Shown here in pieces: positions 43,618 to 54,382 of a stretch of DNA of 64,000 bases. Origin of the DNA: Actinomyces oris (lineage in GTDB: Bacteria > Actinomycetota > Actinomycetes > Actinomycetales > Actinomycetaceae); contig NZ_MSKS01000009.1 of the NCBI RefSeq assembly GCF_001937445.1, positions 1-64,000 on the forward strand, in the 5' to 3' direction. Positions within the stretch are counted from its first letter, which is position 1. Every line of letters begins with the position of its first letter. The notes under the pieces are model-generated. The model saw only the letters and a program-made list of their open reading frames with translations. It searched no databases and was not told the DNA's origin. The position numbers and the translations under genes are program-made.

Positions 43618-46600
43618 CGAGTCTCCTTGTCTTCAACAGGGGCGACGGGGTGGGTCTCGGGGGCCGAGCCTCGTCGGGATCGGCGGGCGGCGATGTGCTC
43701 CTGGAGGCTGCGAACCTGGAAGGGACCGCGCAGCTGGGCCTCGAGGGCCTGGACCGCCGCCTGGAGCTGTTGGACGGTGGTGATGATGGGACGGTCGGCG
43801 CCGGTGGTGGCCGCGCGGATGGAGTACCCGTCGGCACGGGCTCCCTGGCCCTTGGGAGTGTTGACAACCATGTCGATGGCTCCGGACTCGATGAGTCCGG
43901 CGATCGTCTGCTCGCCGTGGGCACCAACCCCCTGACTGATCTTGCGTACCGCCATGGCGTCAATCCCGTTGCGGCGCAGTACCTGTGCGGTCCCGGTGGT
44001 GGCCAGGACCGTGAAGCCCAGCTCTGCGAGCCGGGCCACCGGCAGGATGATGGCTCGCTTGTCCCTGTCGGCTACCGAGACGAACAGCGTGCCCTCTCCT
44101 GGTAGGCCACCGTAGGCACCGGCCTGGGACTTGGCGAAGGCTCGGGGGAAGTCGACGTCGTAGCCCATGACCTCTCCGGTGGAACGCATCTCCGGTCCCA
44201 GGATCGTGTCGACCACGCGCCCCTCGGTGGTGCGGAATCGTTTGAAGGGTAGGACCGCCTCCTTGACGGCGATCGGGTCATCGGGATCGGTGACGGCGGC
44301 GTCGGCCTCGGGCAGGTGGCCGGAGCGCCTGAGCGAGGCGATCGTCTCCCCGGTCATGATGAGGGCCGCCGCTTTGGCGAGCTGCACGCCGGATGCCTTC
44401 GAGACGAAGGGGACTGTGCGCGATGCCCTGGGGTTGGCCTCGATGACGTAGAGAACATCGGAGACCAGGGCGAACTGGATGTTGAGCAGCCCTCGCACGC
44501 CCACCCCTCTGGCGATCGCCTCAGTGGAGCGTCGGATGCGAGCGATCTCCGTGTCGGACAGGGTCATGGGCGGCATGACGCAGGCGGAGTCACCGGAGTG
44601 GATACCGGCCTCCTCGATGTGCTCCATGACCCCGCCGAGGAACAGCTCGCTGCCGTCGTACAGGGCGTCGACATCGATCTCGATGGCGTCGTCGAGAAAA
44701 CGGTCGATGAGCAGCGGCCCGGTCCCATAGACGCCTCCTGGCTCAAGACCGGCGCGCTGGAGATAGTCGTCGAGTCCCTGGGCGTCGTAGACGATCTCCA
44801 TACCGCGGCCGCCGAGCACGTAGCTGGGGCGCACCAGGACCGGATAGCCAATGCCCTGGGCGACCGAGCGCGCCTGCTCGTCACTCAGAGCGGTGCCGTG
44901 CGCCGGTGCGGGCAGGTCGGCGCGCTGCAGAACGACGCCGAAGGCCTCGCGGTCCTCGGCGGCGTCGATCGCCTCAGGGCTTGTCCCCAGAATCGGCACC
45001 CCGGCCTCGGCCAGCCTGGCCGCCAGAGACAGCGGTGTCTGGCCACCGAGCTGGACAATGACACCGGCCACGGGGCCGGCCGCCAGCTCAGCCTCGTAGA
45101 TCTCGATGACGTCCTCGAAGGTCAGGGGCTCGAAGTAGAGCCGGTCGGAGATGTCATAGTCGGTGGAGACGGTCTCGGGGTTGCAGTTGACCATGACGGT
45201 CTCGTAGCGATCGGACAGCGCCATCGCGGCGTGAACACAGGAGTAGTCGAACTCGATGCCCTGGCCGATCCGGTTGGGTCCCGAGCCCAGGATGATGACG
45301 GCCTCACGCTCACGGGATGCCACCTCGGTCTCCAGGTCATAGCTGGAGTAGAGGTAGGGGGTGCGTGAGGCGAACTCGGCGGCGCAGGTGTCCACGGTCT
45401 TGTAGACGGGCCGCAGGCCGAAGGCATGGCGGACCTCTCGTACCGTGTCCTCGCTGATGCCGCGCAGGGCGGCGACCTGGACGTCGGAGAAGCCGTGGCG
45501 CTTGGCCCGGGCCAGGACTTCCGGAGTGAGCGCCGATGCGCCCTTGACCTCCTGGGCCACCTCCTCAAGAAGCAGCATCTGGTCCAGGAACCAGGGGTCG
45601 ATGCGGGTGGCCTCGTGAAGCTGAGCAATCGTGGCTCCGCCGCGTACGGCCTGCTGGAGGTCAACCAGCCGGTGCTCGGTGGGCACGGTGATGGACTCCA
45701 GCAGCTCGGCGGTCTGCTGCTGGTTGGGGGCCGGTCCGTCCCAGTGGAAGACGGTTCCCTTCTTGTCCAGGGAGCGCAAGGCCTTCTGGAGGGCCTCGGT
45801 GTAGGAGCGGCCGATCGCCATGGCCTCGCCCACCGACTTCATGGTGGTGGTGAGCCTGGGGTCGGCGCCCCGGAACTTCTCGAAGGCGAAGCGCGGGACC
45901 TTGACGACCACGTAGTCCAGGGTCGGCTCGAAGGAGGCCGGGGTGGAGCCGGTGATGTCGTTGGGGATCTCGTCGAGCGTGTACCCCACGGCCAGACGTG
46001 CGGCGATCTTGGCGATCGGGAAGCCGGTGGCCTTGGATGCCAGGGCTGAGGACCTCGAGACGCGCGGGTTCATCTCGATGACGATGATCCTGCCGGTGGC
46101 CGGGTCGACGGCGAACTGGATGTTGCAGCCGCCGGTATCGACCCCGACCTCCCGGATGACGGCGATGCCGATGTCCCGCAGCCGCTGAAGCTCGCGGTCG
46201 GTGAGGGTCAGGGCGGGGGCCACGGTGATGGAGTCGCCGGTGTGCACTCCCACGGGGTCAACGTTCTCGATGGAGCACACGACCACCACGTTGTCGGCGG
46301 TGTCGCGCATGAGCTCGAGCTCGTACTCCTTCCAGCCGATGATCGACTCCTCCAGGAGGACCTCGGTGGTACGGGAGGCCGCCAGACCTGCCCCGGCGAT
46401 GCGATGCAGGTCCGCGTCATTGAAGGCGACGCCGCTGCCCAGGCCGCCCATTGTGAAGGAGGGGCGCACGACGACCGGGTAGCCGCCCAGGGCTTCGACC
46501 CCCGCGCGGCACTCATCCATGGTGTGGGCGATGACGCTGCGGGCGACCTCGGCGCCGCAGCGCTCGACGACGTCCTTGAACTCGTCACGGTCCTCCCCGG

Positions 46601-46973
46601 CGTTGATGGCCGCGGCGGAGGCGCCGATGAGCTCGACGTCGTACTCATCGAGCACGCCACGCTCGACCAGGCTCATGGCGGCGTTGAGGGCGGTCTGCCC
46701 GCCCAGGGTGGGCAGGAGGGCGTCGGGACGTTCCTTGGCGATGATGGTGGTCAGCACCTCGGGGGTGATCGGCTCGATGTAGGTGGCGTCGGCGACGTCG
46801 GGGTCGGTCATGATCGTGGCCGGGTTGGAGTTGACCAGGATGACGCGGATTCCCTCGGCGCGCAGGACGCGGCAGGCCTGGGTGCCGGAGTAATCGAACT
46901 CGCAGGCCTGCCCGATGACGATGGGTCCCGATCCGATGACCAGGACGGAGGTGATATCAGGACGAGCAGGCAT
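43614..46973 (-). CDS. carB: Carbamoyl-phosphate synthase large subunit
   Basis: Makes carbamoyl phosphate from bicarbonate, ammonia and two ATP, for pyrimidines and arginine. The 1119-residue chain has two ATP-grasp halves: the first from [20 protein letters not shown] with FVRP-type [19 protein letters not shown]; the second from [20 protein letters not shown] with [19 protein letters not shown]; then the C-terminal allosteric MGS-like domain. The ATG at 46973 starts one base after the carA stop. An upstream in-frame extension reads through carA and is not used. It overlaps pyrF by 4 bases. Confidence 0.97.
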   Translation of the reverse strand: MPARPDITSVLVIGSGPIVIGQACEFDYSGTQACRVLRAEGIRVILVNSNPATIMTDPDVADATYIEPITPEVLTTIIAKERPDALLPTLGGQTALNAAMSLVERGVLDEYDVELIGASAAAINAGEDRDEFKDVVERCGAEVARSVIAHTMDECRAGVEALGGYPVVVRPSFTMGGLGSGVAFNDADLHRIAGAGLAASRTTEVLLEESIIGWKEYELELMRDTADNVVVVCSIENVDPVGVHTGDSITVAPALTLTDRELQRLRDIGIAVIREVGVDTGGCNIQFAVDPATGRIIVIEMNPRVSRSSALASKATGFPIAKIAARLAVGYTLDEIPNDITGSTPASFEPTLDYVVVKVPRFAFEKFRGADPRLTTTMKSVGEAMAIGRSYTEALQKALRSLDKKGTVFHWDGPAPNQQQTAELLESITVPTEHRLVDLQQAVRGGATIAQLHEATRIDPWFLDQMLLLEEVAQEVKGASALTPEVLARAKRHGFSDVQVAALRGISEDTVREVRHAFGLRPVYKTVDTCAAEFASRTPYLYSSYDLETEVASREREAVIILGSGPNRIGQGIEFDYSCVHAAMALSDRYETVMVNCNPETVSTDYDISDRLYFEPLTFEDVIEIYEAELAAGPVAGVIVQLGGQTPLSLAARLAEAGVPILGTSPEAIDAAEDREAFGVVLQRADLPAPAHGTALSDEQARSVAQGIGYPVLVRPSYVLGGRGMEIVYDAQGLDDYLQRAGLEPGGVYGTGPLLIDRFLDDAIEIDVDALYDGSELFLGGVMEHIEEAGIHSGDSACVMPPMTLSDTEIARIRRSTEAIARGVGVRGLLNIQFALVSDVLYVIEANPRASRTVPFVSKASGVQLAKAAALIMTGETIASLRRSGHLPEADAAVTDPDDPIAVKEAVLPFKRFRTTEGRVVDTILGPEMRSTGEVMGYDVDFPRAFAKSQAGAYGGLPGEGTLFVSVADRDKRAIILPVARLAELGFTVLATTGTAQVLRRNGIDAMAVRKISQGVGAHGEQTIAGLIESGAIDMVVNTPKGQGARADGYSIRAATTGADRPIITTVQQLQAAVQALEAQLRGPFQVRSLQEHIAARRSRRGSAPETHPVAPVEDKETR

Positions 46974-46974
46974 G

Positions 46975-48198
46975 TCAGTTCTTGTCCTCGCGGTCCTGGC
47001 CCCGGCGGTGCTCCCGCATGAGGCGGATGAATTGGTCGAAGAGGTGCTCGGCATCGTGGGGGCCGGCAGCGGCCTCGGGGTGGTACTGGACGGAGAAGGC
47101 CGGCAGGTCCAGCGCCCGTAGCCCCTCGACGACGCCGTCGTTGAGTCCCAGGTGGGAGACCTCCACCCGACCGTAGCGGCCGTTGTCGAAGGGAGCTATG
47201 GAGGGCTCGTCGACGGGTGCGTCGACGGCGAAGCCATGGTTGTGGGCCGTGATCTCCACCTTGCCGGTGGCGCGGTCGACAACGGGCTGGTTGACACCAC
47301 GGTGCCCGTAGGCGAGCTTGTAGGTGCCGTAGCCCAGGGCACGTCCCAGGAGCTGGTTGCCCAGGCAGATGCCGAAGAAGGGGATGCGCGCGTCGAGTAC
47401 GCCGCGCAGGAGACTGATCTCGGCGTCGGCACTTCCCGGGTCTCCGGGGCCGTTGGAGAACAGGACACCATCAGGCTTGAGGGCGAGGAGCTCGGAGAGA
47501 GTCGTGGACTGAGGCAGGACGTGGACACGTACGCCGCGCTCAGCGAACTGCCACGGGGTGCGGGACTTGATGCCCAGGTCGATGGCGGCCAGCACCGCGA
47601 CCGGCTTGTGCCCCTCGGCCGGTCCGGTGGGCTCGACGACGTAGCCGGAGGGAGTGGTCACCTCGGCGGCCAGGGCACGGCCGCTCATGGGCGGCTCACT
47701 GCGCACGGCCTCCAGGCAGATGTCGATGCAGGCCTGACTGGGGCCACCGGGGTCGGTAGCGCCGGACGGCAGGGCCTGACCGGAGAAGATGCCGCCGCGC
47801 ATGGCGCCTGCCTCACGCAGATGCCGGGTCAGGGCCCGGGTGTCGACCTCGCAGAGGCCGACAATACCGGCGTCACGCAGGTCGTCCTCCAGCTCACGAC
47901 GGGAGCGCCAGCTGGAAGCTCGTCGAGCAGGTTCGCGTACGACGTAGCCGGCCACCCAGATACGGTCCGACTCGGCATCCTCGTCGTTGACCCCGGTGTT
48001 ACCGATGTGTGGCGCGGTCTGCACCACAATCTGGCGGTGGTAGGAGGGGTCGGTGAGTGTTTCCTGGTACCCCGTCATCCCGGTGGAGAAGACGATCTCT
48101 CCGATGGTGCGCCCTTGAGCCCCGTAGCTGCGGCCCCGCAGGGCCCAGCCGTCCTCCAGCACGAGGAGGGCGGCTGGGCGGTGACCCGACTCAGACAT
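46975..48198 (-). CDS. carA: Carbamoyl-phosphate synthase small (glutaminase) subunit
   Basis: Hydrolyses glutamine and channels ammonia to CarB. In the 407-residue product the N-terminal structural half contains [21 protein letters not shown], and the class I glutaminase half has [11 protein letters not shown], then the nucleophilic Cys in [20 protein letters not shown], then HRGVNQPV with the catalytic His further on in [12 protein letters not shown]. The ATG at 48198 lies inside the end of pyrC, an 8-base overlap, and starts MSESGHRP. Third-from-last gene of the pyr operon. Confidence 0.96.
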   Translation of the reverse strand: MSESGHRPAALLVLEDGWALRGRSYGAQGRTIGEIVFSTGMTGYQETLTDPSYHRQIVVQTAPHIGNTGVNDEDAESDRIWVAGYVVREPARRASSWRSRRELEDDLRDAGIVGLCEVDTRALTRHLREAGAMRGGIFSGQALPSGATDPGGPSQACIDICLEAVRSEPPMSGRALAAEVTTPSGYVVEPTGPAEGHKPVAVLAAIDLGIKSRTPWQFAERGVRVHVLPQSTTLSELLALKPDGVLFSNGPGDPGSADAEISLLRGVLDARIPFFGICLGNQLLGRALGYGTYKLAYGHRGVNQPVVDRATGKVEITAHNHGFAVDAPVDEPSIAPFDNGRYGRVEVSHLGLNDGVVEGLRALDLPAFSVQYHPEAAAGPHDAEHLFDQFIRLMREHRRGQDREDKN

Positions 48199-49513
48199 GA
48201 GCTGAACCGACCGGAGCCTCAACGGGAGCCCCGTCCAGGACGGTGGGGCGGCCGTGAAGGAAGGTGGCCATGACCTGTCCCGGGAGCTCCATGCCCGCGT
48301 AGGGGATGTTGGTGGAGCTGGTCCACTGGGCGGAGGCGTCGACAGTGCGGCGCACCTCGGGGTCCACCACCGTGATGTTGGCCGGGGCCCCGACCTCGAG
48401 CTCGCAACCCTGGTCGCTCAGACGGCCGATGCGGGCTGGGGTCGAGGACATGGCCCGGGCGATGTCGCGCCAGGTCATGCGACCGGTGCTGACCATCGTC
48501 TCGATCAGGACGCTCAGAGCCGTCTCCAGGCCCGTCATGCCGAAGGCACCGGCCTGCCACTCGCAGTCCTTGTCCTCCAGCGGGTGCGGGGCGTGGTCCG
48601 TACCGACGACGTCGATGGTGCCATCGGCCAGGGCCTCGCGAACCGCCTCGACGTCCTCGGCAGTGCGCAGCGGGGGGTTGACCTTGTACAGCGGGGAGTA
48701 GGTGCGGGCCATCTCGTCGGTCAGCAGGAGGTGGTGCGGTGTGACCTCGGCGGTGACATTGATGCCGCGGGACTTGGCCCAGCGGATGATGCCGACGCTG
48801 CCCGCGGTGGACAGGTGGCACACGTGCAGGCGCGAGCCCACGTGCTCGGCCAGCAGGACGTCGCGGGCAATGATCGACTCCTCGGCCACCGCCGGCCAGC
48901 CGCGCAGGCCCAGCTCGGCGGAGACGACGCCCTCATGCATCTGGGACCCCTCGGTGAGGCGGGGGTCCTGAGCGTGCTGGGCGATGACGCCGTCGAAGGA
49001 CTTGACGTACTCCAGGGCCCGGCGCATGAGGACGGGGTCGGAGACGCACTTGCCGTCGTCGGAGAAGACGCGTACTCGGGCGGCGGAGGTCGCCATGGCG
49101 CCCATGTCGGACAGGTGCTCGCCGGCCAGTCCCGCTGAGACCGCACCCACCGGCTGGACGTCCACCCAGCCGGCCTCACGGCCCAGGCGCAGCACCTGCT
49201 CCACGACACCGGCGCTGTCCTGGACGGGCGTGGTGTTGGCCATCGCGAAGACGGCGGTGTAGCCGCCGACGGCTGCGGCACGGGTGCCGGAGTAGATGGT
49301 CTCGGCGGACTCTCCTCCGGGTTCGCGCAAGTGAGTGTGGATATCGACGAGCCCGGGCAGGGCGATGAGCCCGTCCAGGTCATGGCGCTGGACATCGGCC
49401 GGGGCCTTCGCCGCCGCGTCAGGACCGATGGCGGTGATGGTGCCGTCGGTGATGAGAATGTCAGTGGGGTCCTCGCCGTAGGGGCGGACACCGGTCAGGA
49501 GGTGGGAGGTCAC
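48191..49513 (-). CDS. pyrC: Dihydroorotase
   Basis: Cyclises carbamoyl aspartate to dihydroorotate. The 440-residue amidohydrolase has metal ligands in [12 protein letters not shown], the [13 protein letters not shown] loop, and the third site in [10 protein letters not shown], with the catalytic acid in [15 protein letters not shown]. It is the long class I type. The GTG at 49513 overlaps the pyrB stop in a GTGA tetranucleotide. No separate pyrD/pyrK dihydroorotate dehydrogenase gene lies in this operon, so that step must be encoded elsewhere. Confidence 0.95.
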   Translation of the reverse strand: MTSHLLTGVRPYGEDPTDILITDGTITAIGPDAAAKAPADVQRHDLDGLIALPGLVDIHTHLREPGGESAETIYSGTRAAAVGGYTAVFAMANTTPVQDSAGVVEQVLRLGREAGWVDVQPVGAVSAGLAGEHLSDMGAMATSAARVRVFSDDGKCVSDPVLMRRALEYVKSFDGVIAQHAQDPRLTEGSQMHEGVVSAELGLRGWPAVAEESIIARDVLLAEHVGSRLHVCHLSTAGSVGIIRWAKSRGINVTAEVTPHHLLLTDEMARTYSPLYKVNPPLRTAEDVEAVREALADGTIDVVGTDHAPHPLEDKDCEWQAGAFGMTGLETALSVLIETMVSTGRMTWRDIARAMSSTPARIGRLSDQGCELEVGAPANITVVDPEVRRTVDASAQWTSSTNIPYAGMELPGQVMATFLHGRPTVLDGAPVEAPVGSAHV

Positions 49514-50499
49514 AGCTGGTTCCCTTCGTCAGCGAGGAGGAGGTAGAGAGCGGCCATACGAACGGAGACTCCGTTGCCGACCTGCTCGATGATGCGCGAG
49601 CGGGGGTCGTCGGCGGCCTCGGCGGTGATCTCGAGGCCGCGGTTCATGGGGCCGGGGTGCATGACGATCGCGTGCTCCGGCATGGCCCGGCGACGGGCGG
49701 AGGTGAGGCCGTAGACGCTGGAGTACTCAGCAGGACTCGGGAAGAAGCCTCCTCCGGCGGCACTCATGCGCTCGCGCTGGATGCGCAGCATCATGACGGC
49801 GTCGGGCCGAATCTCCTCGATCGCCTCATCGAGGTTGTAGGAGACCTCGCAGGGCCAGTCGTCCATGCCCACGGGCAGCAGCGTGGGAGGCGCCACGAGC
49901 GTGACCTTGGCGCCGAGCGCCGTCATGAGGTCCACGTTGGAACGGGCCACCCGGGAGTGCAGGACGTCACCGACGATGATGAGGCGGGCGCCCTCCAGGT
50001 CGCGCCCCTGCGGGCAGGGGCTGCCGTCCGCTGTGGCGGGCGCTCCGGGGACGTACCAGCGCCGCAGCGTCATGGCGTCCAGGAGGGCCTGGGTGGGGTG
50101 CTGATGGGTGCCGTCACCTGCGTTGAGGACCGGCACGTTGATCCAGCCGGCGTGGGCCAGCAGGTGCGCAGCGCCGCAGGCGGAGTGGCGCACGACGACG
50201 GCGTCCGCCCCCATGGCCATGATCGTCTGGGCGGTGTCCTTGAGGGACTCGCCCTTGGACAGTGAGGAGCCCTTGGCCGAGAAGTTGATGACGTCGGCGC
50301 TCAGACGCTTGGCGGCAGCCTCGAAGGAGAGCCTGGTTCGGGTGGAGTCCTCGAAGAAGAGGTTCACCACGGTCTTGCCGCGCAGCGTCGGGAGCTTCTT
50401 GACCGCATGACGCTGGGTGGCGGCCATCGCCTCGGCGGTGTCCAGGACCATGACCGCCTCGTCGTGGGTCAGGTCCTTGGCGGAGAGCAGGTGCTTCAT
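49510..50499 (-). CDS. pyrB: Aspartate carbamoyltransferase catalytic subunit
   Basis: Condenses carbamoyl phosphate with aspartate. The 329-residue protein has the carbamoyl phosphate loop [19 protein letters not shown], the [14 protein letters not shown] motif and GPMNRGLEI in the aspartate domain. [16 protein letters not shown] is the mobile loop contributing Ser and Lys from the adjacent subunit. No PyrI regulatory subunit is seen, as is usual for Gram-positives. The ATG overlaps the pyrR stop in ATGA. Confidence 0.96.
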   Translation of the reverse strand: MKHLLSAKDLTHDEAVMVLDTAEAMAATQRHAVKKLPTLRGKTVVNLFFEDSTRTRLSFEAAAKRLSADVINFSAKGSSLSKGESLKDTAQTIMAMGADAVVVRHSACGAAHLLAHAGWINVPVLNAGDGTHQHPTQALLDAMTLRRWYVPGAPATADGSPCPQGRDLEGARLIIVGDVLHSRVARSNVDLMTALGAKVTLVAPPTLLPVGMDDWPCEVSYNLDEAIEEIRPDAVMMLRIQRERMSAAGGGFFPSPAEYSSVYGLTSARRRAMPEHAIVMHPGPMNRGLEITAEAADDPRSRIIEQVGNGVSVRMAALYLLLADEGNQL

Positions 50500-51164
50500 C
50501 GGGTGGCCTCCTGGTTGCTGCGCTCGCTCGAACGCTCAGTGGGGACGTCTGCGGGGACGATGGTGACGGCGTCGGTGGAGGCGCCGAGCTCGGTCAGGGA
50601 GACCACGACCTTCTCGGTGCGGGAGGTCGGCAAGTTCTTACCCACGTAGTCGGCTCGGATAGGTAGCTCCCGGTGGCCGCGGTCCACGAGCGTGGCCAGC
50701 TGCACGGCCCGGGGGCGGCCGACGGCGCCCAGGGCGTCGAGGGCGGCTCGGATGGTGCGCCCGGAGTAGAGGACGTCGTCGACGAGGATGACGACCTTGC
50801 CGTCAATGCCGCCCTGGGGGATCTCAGTGGGACGGGGAACTCGGATGGGGTGGCGTCCCAGGTCATCGCGGTACATGGTGATGTCCAAGGTGCCGACCGG
50901 GACCTTGGCGGCGGCCTGCGCCTGCCCCGCCTGCTCGGACCACTGCGTGCCTTCGCCCGAGGCGACGGCGAGTGCGTCGACGAGTCTGTGCGCGAGTGGT
51001 GCTCCCCCGCTGGGGATCCCGAGGACGACGATGTCCTGAGTCCCGTGGTTGCGCTCCAAGATCTCGTGCGCGATACGGAACAGGGAGCGGGCTATATCGG
51101 GAGGTCCGAGGATCTCCTTGCCCTGGATCGGTGCGCTCAAGGCGCCTGACAAACTTTCGGCCAT
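50496..51164 (-). CDS. pyrR: Pyrimidine operon RNA-binding regulator / uracil phosphoribosyltransferase
   Basis: UMP/UTP-sensing RNA-binding attenuator protein. The 222-residue product has the PRTase core with the PRPP loop [19 protein letters not shown], and the N-terminal [16 protein letters not shown] and [17 protein letters not shown] region of ~25 residues rich in Ala and Gln after LAVASG, and a polar C-terminal tail, are longer than in Bacillus. First gene of the pyr operon, whose leader carries a PyrR-type binding sequence just before GGAAGGAGG and the ATG at 51164, which suggests autoregulation. Confidence 0.94.
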   Translation of the reverse strand: MAESLSGALSAPIQGKEILGPPDIARSLFRIAHEILERNHGTQDIVVLGIPSGGAPLAHRLVDALAVASGEGTQWSEQAGQAQAAAKVPVGTLDITMYRDDLGRHPIRVPRPTEIPQGGIDGKVVILVDDVLYSGRTIRAALDALGAVGRPRAVQLATLVDRGHRELPIRADYVGKNLPTSRTEKVVVSLTELGASTDAVTIVPADVPTERSSERSNQEATR

Positions 51165-51170
51165 TTCAGG

Positions 51171-51200
51171 CCTCCTTCCCCGCCTCTCTGGACGGACTTA
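51171..51200 (-). promoter_or_regulatory. Putative PyrR-binding RNA element overlapping the pyrR translation start region
   Basis: Minus-strand reading gives TTTAAGTCC, then GTCCAGAGAGGC, then GGGGAAGGAGG. GTCCAGAGAGGC is the loop consensus of the Bacillus PyrR-binding hairpin (ARUCCNGNGAGGYU type), and short complementary pieces flank it. The ribosome binding site directly follows. In actinobacteria PyrR is known to repress translation of such leaders. The identity rests on the motif by eye. Confidence 0.7.
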
Positions 51201-51555
51201 AAGGATGTTGGTCACTACCGAGTGTACGTCACCTCCGGCGGGTTGTGCTCGCCCACACAGCACGACCTTCGGAGACGAAGGTCACGCCAACGGCTGCTAA
51301 ACGGCTCAGCACCTGACGACAGTCGCAGCAGGACGTGTTTCGCGTCTACAAATCGTCCGTAACAATGTTTAGTCTTAGCCCAATGCTCAGGCGTCGTCAG
51401 ACGCTGACTGCGAGATCGTCACAACATGTCGAGAGCTTGAGAAGTGAGTGCCGGATCCATCTGAGCCCGATTGAGAGCTGAACGATGTCGCAGAGCAGGC
51501 AAGATCCGGTGTTGCTGCTGCGTCAGCGACTTCTTCTCAAGCAAGGAATGCCCTC
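51201..51555. other. Divergent intergenic region between pyrR and the GH16 gene
   Basis: About 355 bp with no credible gene. It must hold the pyr operon promoter (minus) and the hydrolase promoter (plus). No pair of consensus -35 and -10 boxes could be picked with confidence. The left end carries the PyrR-binding element; AAGCAAGGAATGCCCTC lies just before the plus-strand ATG. Confidence 0.4.
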
Positions 51556-52416
51556 ATGACACTCCCTACTCGACGTCTGATCATCACCGGCCTCAGTGCC
51601 GGGGCAGGACTGGCCGCCGCCGGTCTCGCCTCCCCCTCGCCGGCAGCGGCGGCGGAGTCCTCCTACGACTTCAGCAGCGTCATCTTCAATGAGCAGTTCT
51701 CTGACGGGACGGATTTCTCCCCGTCACGGTGGCGGGACAACCGCTCGGAGCCCGAGTCCTGCGCCAGCTACGACTGGGGGGTGTTCACGCATGACACCCA
51801 CAGCGTCAGCAACGGTGTCGGGCACGTCCTGTGGCGCAAGCGCGCCACTCCCCTCAAGGGTTTCCAGAACCGCTTCGACAAGGAGCCGACCCTGCGCTAC
51901 GTCAACCAAGCCTTTGTCACCACGCAGGGGCTGTTCTCCTTCGTCTATGGCTTCTTGGAGGTCAGGGCGCGTTTCCCCCAGTCGGCTGAGGGTCTCTTCG
52001 CCGGCATCTGGTTGCGGGCGGACGACGACGACAACGGCGGCGAGATCGATGTCGTGGAGACCTACGGTGGCGGCAGTGCCACCGGCATCGCCGAGTCGAC
52101 TGTGCACTACGGCCAGGCGGGGGGCAAAGGAAGCAACCTGGGGGTCTCGCCGCGGCCTGATCTCACCCAGTGGCACACCTACGGGATGCAGAAGACCCCC
52201 GAGAGCATTCTCTTCCTCTTCGACGGTCAGCCCTACCACGAGGTCTCGCGTTCGGCATCGCAGAAGGACTTCGATGAGTGCTTCGGTGACGACGCCGCTT
52301 ACCACATCTGCCTGACCACGCACAGCGGAAGCATCCACCGGGGGCGTCTCAAGCACGAGGGCTTCACGCAGGCCCAGGTGGATATTGACTACATCGTCGT
52401 ACGGGCCCATGGATGA
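51556..52416 (+). CDS. Secreted glycoside hydrolase, family 16 type (beta-glucanase-like)
   Basis: Extracellular enzyme of 286 residues. The N-terminal ~34 residues form a signal sequence with twin arginines (TRRLIITGLSAGAGLAA) and an Ala-rich cleavage region, so Tat export is likely. The GH16 beta-jellyroll carries the catalytic motif GGEIDVVETYG with Glu163, Asp165 and Glu168 in the ExDxxE arrangement; GYLEVRARFP-type SFVYGFLEVRARFPQS precedes it. Such enzymes cut beta-1,3/1,4-glucans, agar-like polymers or xyloglucans; the substrate cannot be predicted. No carbohydrate-binding module is seen. Codon use is like its neighbours. Confidence 0.85.
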   Translation: MTLPTRRLIITGLSAGAGLAAAGLASPSPAAAAESSYDFSSVIFNEQFSDGTDFSPSRWRDNRSEPESCASYDWGVFTHDTHSVSNGVGHVLWRKRATPLKGFQNRFDKEPTLRYVNQAFVTTQGLFSFVYGFLEVRARFPQSAEGLFAGIWLRADDDDNGGEIDVVETYGGGSATGIAESTVHYGQAGGKGSNLGVSPRPDLTQWHTYGMQKTPESILFLFDGQPYHEVSRSASQKDFDECFGDDAAYHICLTTHSGSIHRGRLKHEGFTQAQVDIDYIVVRAHG

Positions 52417-52528
52417 CTAGCTGATGCGGCGCTCCTCAGCCTGCGCTCCGGCCTCTTCGCCAGGACGCGTTGGCGCGGGCTGAGGGGATTGCGCCGGCGC
52501 CCGAGTTCTCATCGACGCCAGGAACAGC

Positions 52529-53224
52529 TCATGCGGGCTGCGTTCCCGGGGCCTGAGACGCTCTGACCGCCGGGTCCAGCGCCTTGCTCATACGGAGAAG
52601 AAACACGAGCCCCACTGCGATCAGAACCTCCACCAGGTCGCAGACGACAAGCAGTGGTTCAAGCAGTGGTTCAAGAGTGGAGCCGGACAAGGCCGTCAAA
52701 GGCCAAACGACACAAATGATGAAGATGGGAAGTCCCGCCACGACACTCGCGGCCAGCAGAGCCGACGTTGGCATCTTGGCCTCGACCCATCCATCAGGCT
52801 GAACCTGAGGCGTCCGGGAATGTGCCCGAATACAAGCGATGAGAGCAAGGATGAACGTAGCAACCCAAACAATACCAACGATATACGGGGTGACGAGCAC
52901 AACGAAAAGGGCAAAGAATCCGAACGGTAGGTCGTACTCCCCGTGGGTGATGAGCAAGGCGAGAAAGGTGGTGGTAAAGATCATCTGGATGATCATGGTG
53001 ATGAGCCCGATGATGCCGCCGGCGACCGAGACCTTGCGGGTCGCGGAGCGCTTGCGCTGAACCATCGTCAGGACCGGGTCATTCCAGCCGAAGCCAGGAA
53101 CAGGAGTCGGCCCCACCGTGGGGTTGTATCGGCCGTAAGGAACAGGCGTAGGGGCGTTCCGTGGGTGGCCGGCGCCCTGGATATGGGGGTCGTTGTTGGG
53201 ATTCTGGGGAGGTAGGTGACTCAC
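52529..53224 (-). CDS. Hypothetical membrane protein, paralogue A
   Basis: Unknown function; 231 residues. A proline- and asparagine-rich cytosolic N-terminus (MSHLPPQNPNN...) leads to about four hydrophobic helices: near VAGGIIGLITMIIQMIF, FGFFALFVVLVTPYIVGIVW, LLAASVVAGLPIFIICVVW and LVEVLIAVGLVFLLRM. The short GWNDPV and KRSATRKVS stretches before helix 1 are shared with the neighbour. The start is decided by comparison of the two copies: both have GGAG, a 6-nt gap and GTG (here 53224), while the upstream ATG seen in the other copy is a CTG-context here. Paralogue of the next gene. Confidence 0.7.
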   Translation of the reverse strand: MSHLPPQNPNNDPHIQGAGHPRNAPTPVPYGRYNPTVGPTPVPGFGWNDPVLTMVQRKRSATRKVSVAGGIIGLITMIIQMIFTTTFLALLITHGEYDLPFGFFALFVVLVTPYIVGIVWVATFILALIACIRAHSRTPQVQPDGWVEAKMPTSALLAASVVAGLPIFIICVVWPLTALSGSTLEPLLEPLLVVCDLVEVLIAVGLVFLLRMSKALDPAVRASQAPGTQPA

Positions 53225-53291
53225 GGGGTACTCCAGCGTTGGCAGAGTGGGCGGCCTTAGCCTAGACCAACCGTGTCCGATGGGCGCAGCT

Positions 53292-53321
53292 CGCGGCATA
53301 GGGAGCCCGCCCCATGCCGCG
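53292..53321. other. Hairpin upstream of paralogue A
   Basis: CGCGGCAT (53292-53299) pairs with ATGCCGCG (53314-53321) with a short inner extension. It is the duplicated counterpart of the nusB-proximal hairpin at 54349-54382. Confidence 0.5.
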
Positions 53322-53348
53322 CGCCCGCTTGCTCCCTGACCCAGCGCC

Positions 53349-53394
53349 CAGCATCCCGCGTTGATCGGCGTCGAAAAGCAACTCGACAGTACGT
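53349..53394 (-). pseudogene. Short relic of nusB between the duplicated genes
   Basis: CAGCATCCCGCG followed by TGATCGG and TCGAA here matches nusB at 54762-54806 over ~45 bases with few substitutions. It would encode the LFEADQRGML part of NusB but is isolated, with no remaining frame around it. It shows the duplication once extended into nusB and then lost the intervening ~360 bases. Confidence 0.6.
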
Positions 53395-53428
53395 CAGCAC
53401 CCGAGTTCTCATCGGCGCCAGGAACAGA

Positions 53429-54283
53429 TCATGCGGACTGCATTCCCGGGGCCTGAGACGCTCTGACCGCCGGGTCCAGCGCCTTACTCATACGGAGCAG
53501 AAAGACGAACCCCACCGCAATCAGGAGCTGAGTCAGGCCGAAGAACATGAGCAGTGGCTCCAGGAAGCTATCGATGAACTCAGCAGTGCTGCCACGTGAG
53601 GGCCCCTCGTTGAATATCACGTACATGATGAGGGTGGGTAGTCCTGCCACGATGCTCGTGACCAGCAGAGCCAGCGTTGGCGTCTTGGCCTGGGCCCATC
53701 CATCTGGCTGAACCTGAGGCATGCGGGAACGGGCCTGAACACAGGCGACGAGAGCCAGGATAAAGGTGGTGACCCATCCAAGGCCGACGGCCATCGGGGC
53801 GAGCACCACGATGAGCAAGGACACGAACAGCAAGAACTCGCTCTGCTGCCCCACGTACCCGATGGCGAGGAATATGGTGACGATGATGATCATCTGAATC
53901 ATCATGGTAATGACCCCAATGATGCTGCTTGAGAGCGAGACCGTGCGAGTCGCGGAGCGCTTGCGCTCGCATGTGCCGACCGGGTCGTTCCAGGCGAATC
54001 CGAGAACCGGGGTCAGTCCCATCGGGGGGTAGGGGCCGTAAGAAACAGGCATGGGTCCGTTCCACGGATAACCTCCGGGCGCTGCTGAGGACGGCGGGAG
54101 GCCTCCGAGGGGATAGGGCCCGGTGGGGTAGGCCATTCCCGATCCCGCCCAGGGGTAGACGGCCCCGTGGGGGCCGGCCAGTACGGCTACAGGGTTGTCG
54201 ATGCCGCGTGCCCCGTCCAGCGGTGCGCCGGTGCCCTTGATGTAGGGGTAGTCGTCGGGATCCTGAGGAGGTAACTGACTCAC
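53429..54283 (-). CDS. Hypothetical membrane protein, paralogue B
   Basis: Unknown function; 284 residues. It resembles paralogue A in its N-terminal MSQLPPQDPDD, in the GFAWNDPV and RKRSATRTVS stretches before helix 1, in the four-helix layout (SSSIIGVITMMIQMIIIV, LLIVVLAPMAVGLGWVTTF and so on), and in the ending LLRMSKALDPAVRASQAPG. It carries an extra ~50-residue Gly/Pro/Tyr-rich insert near the N-terminus (AGSGMAYPTGPYPLGG). The GTG at 54283 follows GGAG at 6 nt. No recognised domain; the topology suggests a small integral membrane protein of unknown role. Confidence 0.72.
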   Translation of the reverse strand: MSQLPPQDPDDYPYIKGTGAPLDGARGIDNPVAVLAGPHGAVYPWAGSGMAYPTGPYPLGGLPPSSAAPGGYPWNGPMPVSYGPYPPMGLTPVLGFAWNDPVGTCERKRSATRTVSLSSSIIGVITMMIQMIIIVTIFLAIGYVGQQSEFLLFVSLLIVVLAPMAVGLGWVTTFILALVACVQARSRMPQVQPDGWAQAKTPTLALLVTSIVAGLPTLIMYVIFNEGPSRGSTAEFIDSFLEPLLMFFGLTQLLIAVGFVFLLRMSKALDPAVRASQAPGMQSA

Positions 54284-54348
54284 GGGGTACTCCAACATCG
54301 GCAGAGGGGGCGGCCTCAGCCTAGGCCACCGGTGCCGGACGGGCGCAG

Positions 54349-54382
54349 CTCACGGCATAGGGAATCCTCCCCATGCCGTGAG
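54349..54382 (-). terminator. Terminator-like hairpin after nusB
   Basis: CTCACGGCAT (54349-54358) pairs perfectly with ATGCCGTGAG (54373-54382), extended by three G-C pairs past one mismatch, with a 6-nt loop. On the minus strand it begins 17 bases after the nusB stop. No U-tract, so efficiency is uncertain. Confidence 0.6.

Larger units (their letters stand above)
52500..53322. repeat. Copy A of a tandem segmental duplication
   Basis: Covers a small membrane-protein gene plus its upstream and downstream flanks. Matched flanks: CCGAGTTCTCATCG at its left end also occurs at 53401, and the upstream hairpin segment near 53292-53321 matches 54349-54382. The copies have diverged clearly in the coding regions and differ in length, so the duplication is not recent. 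Confidence 0.75.
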
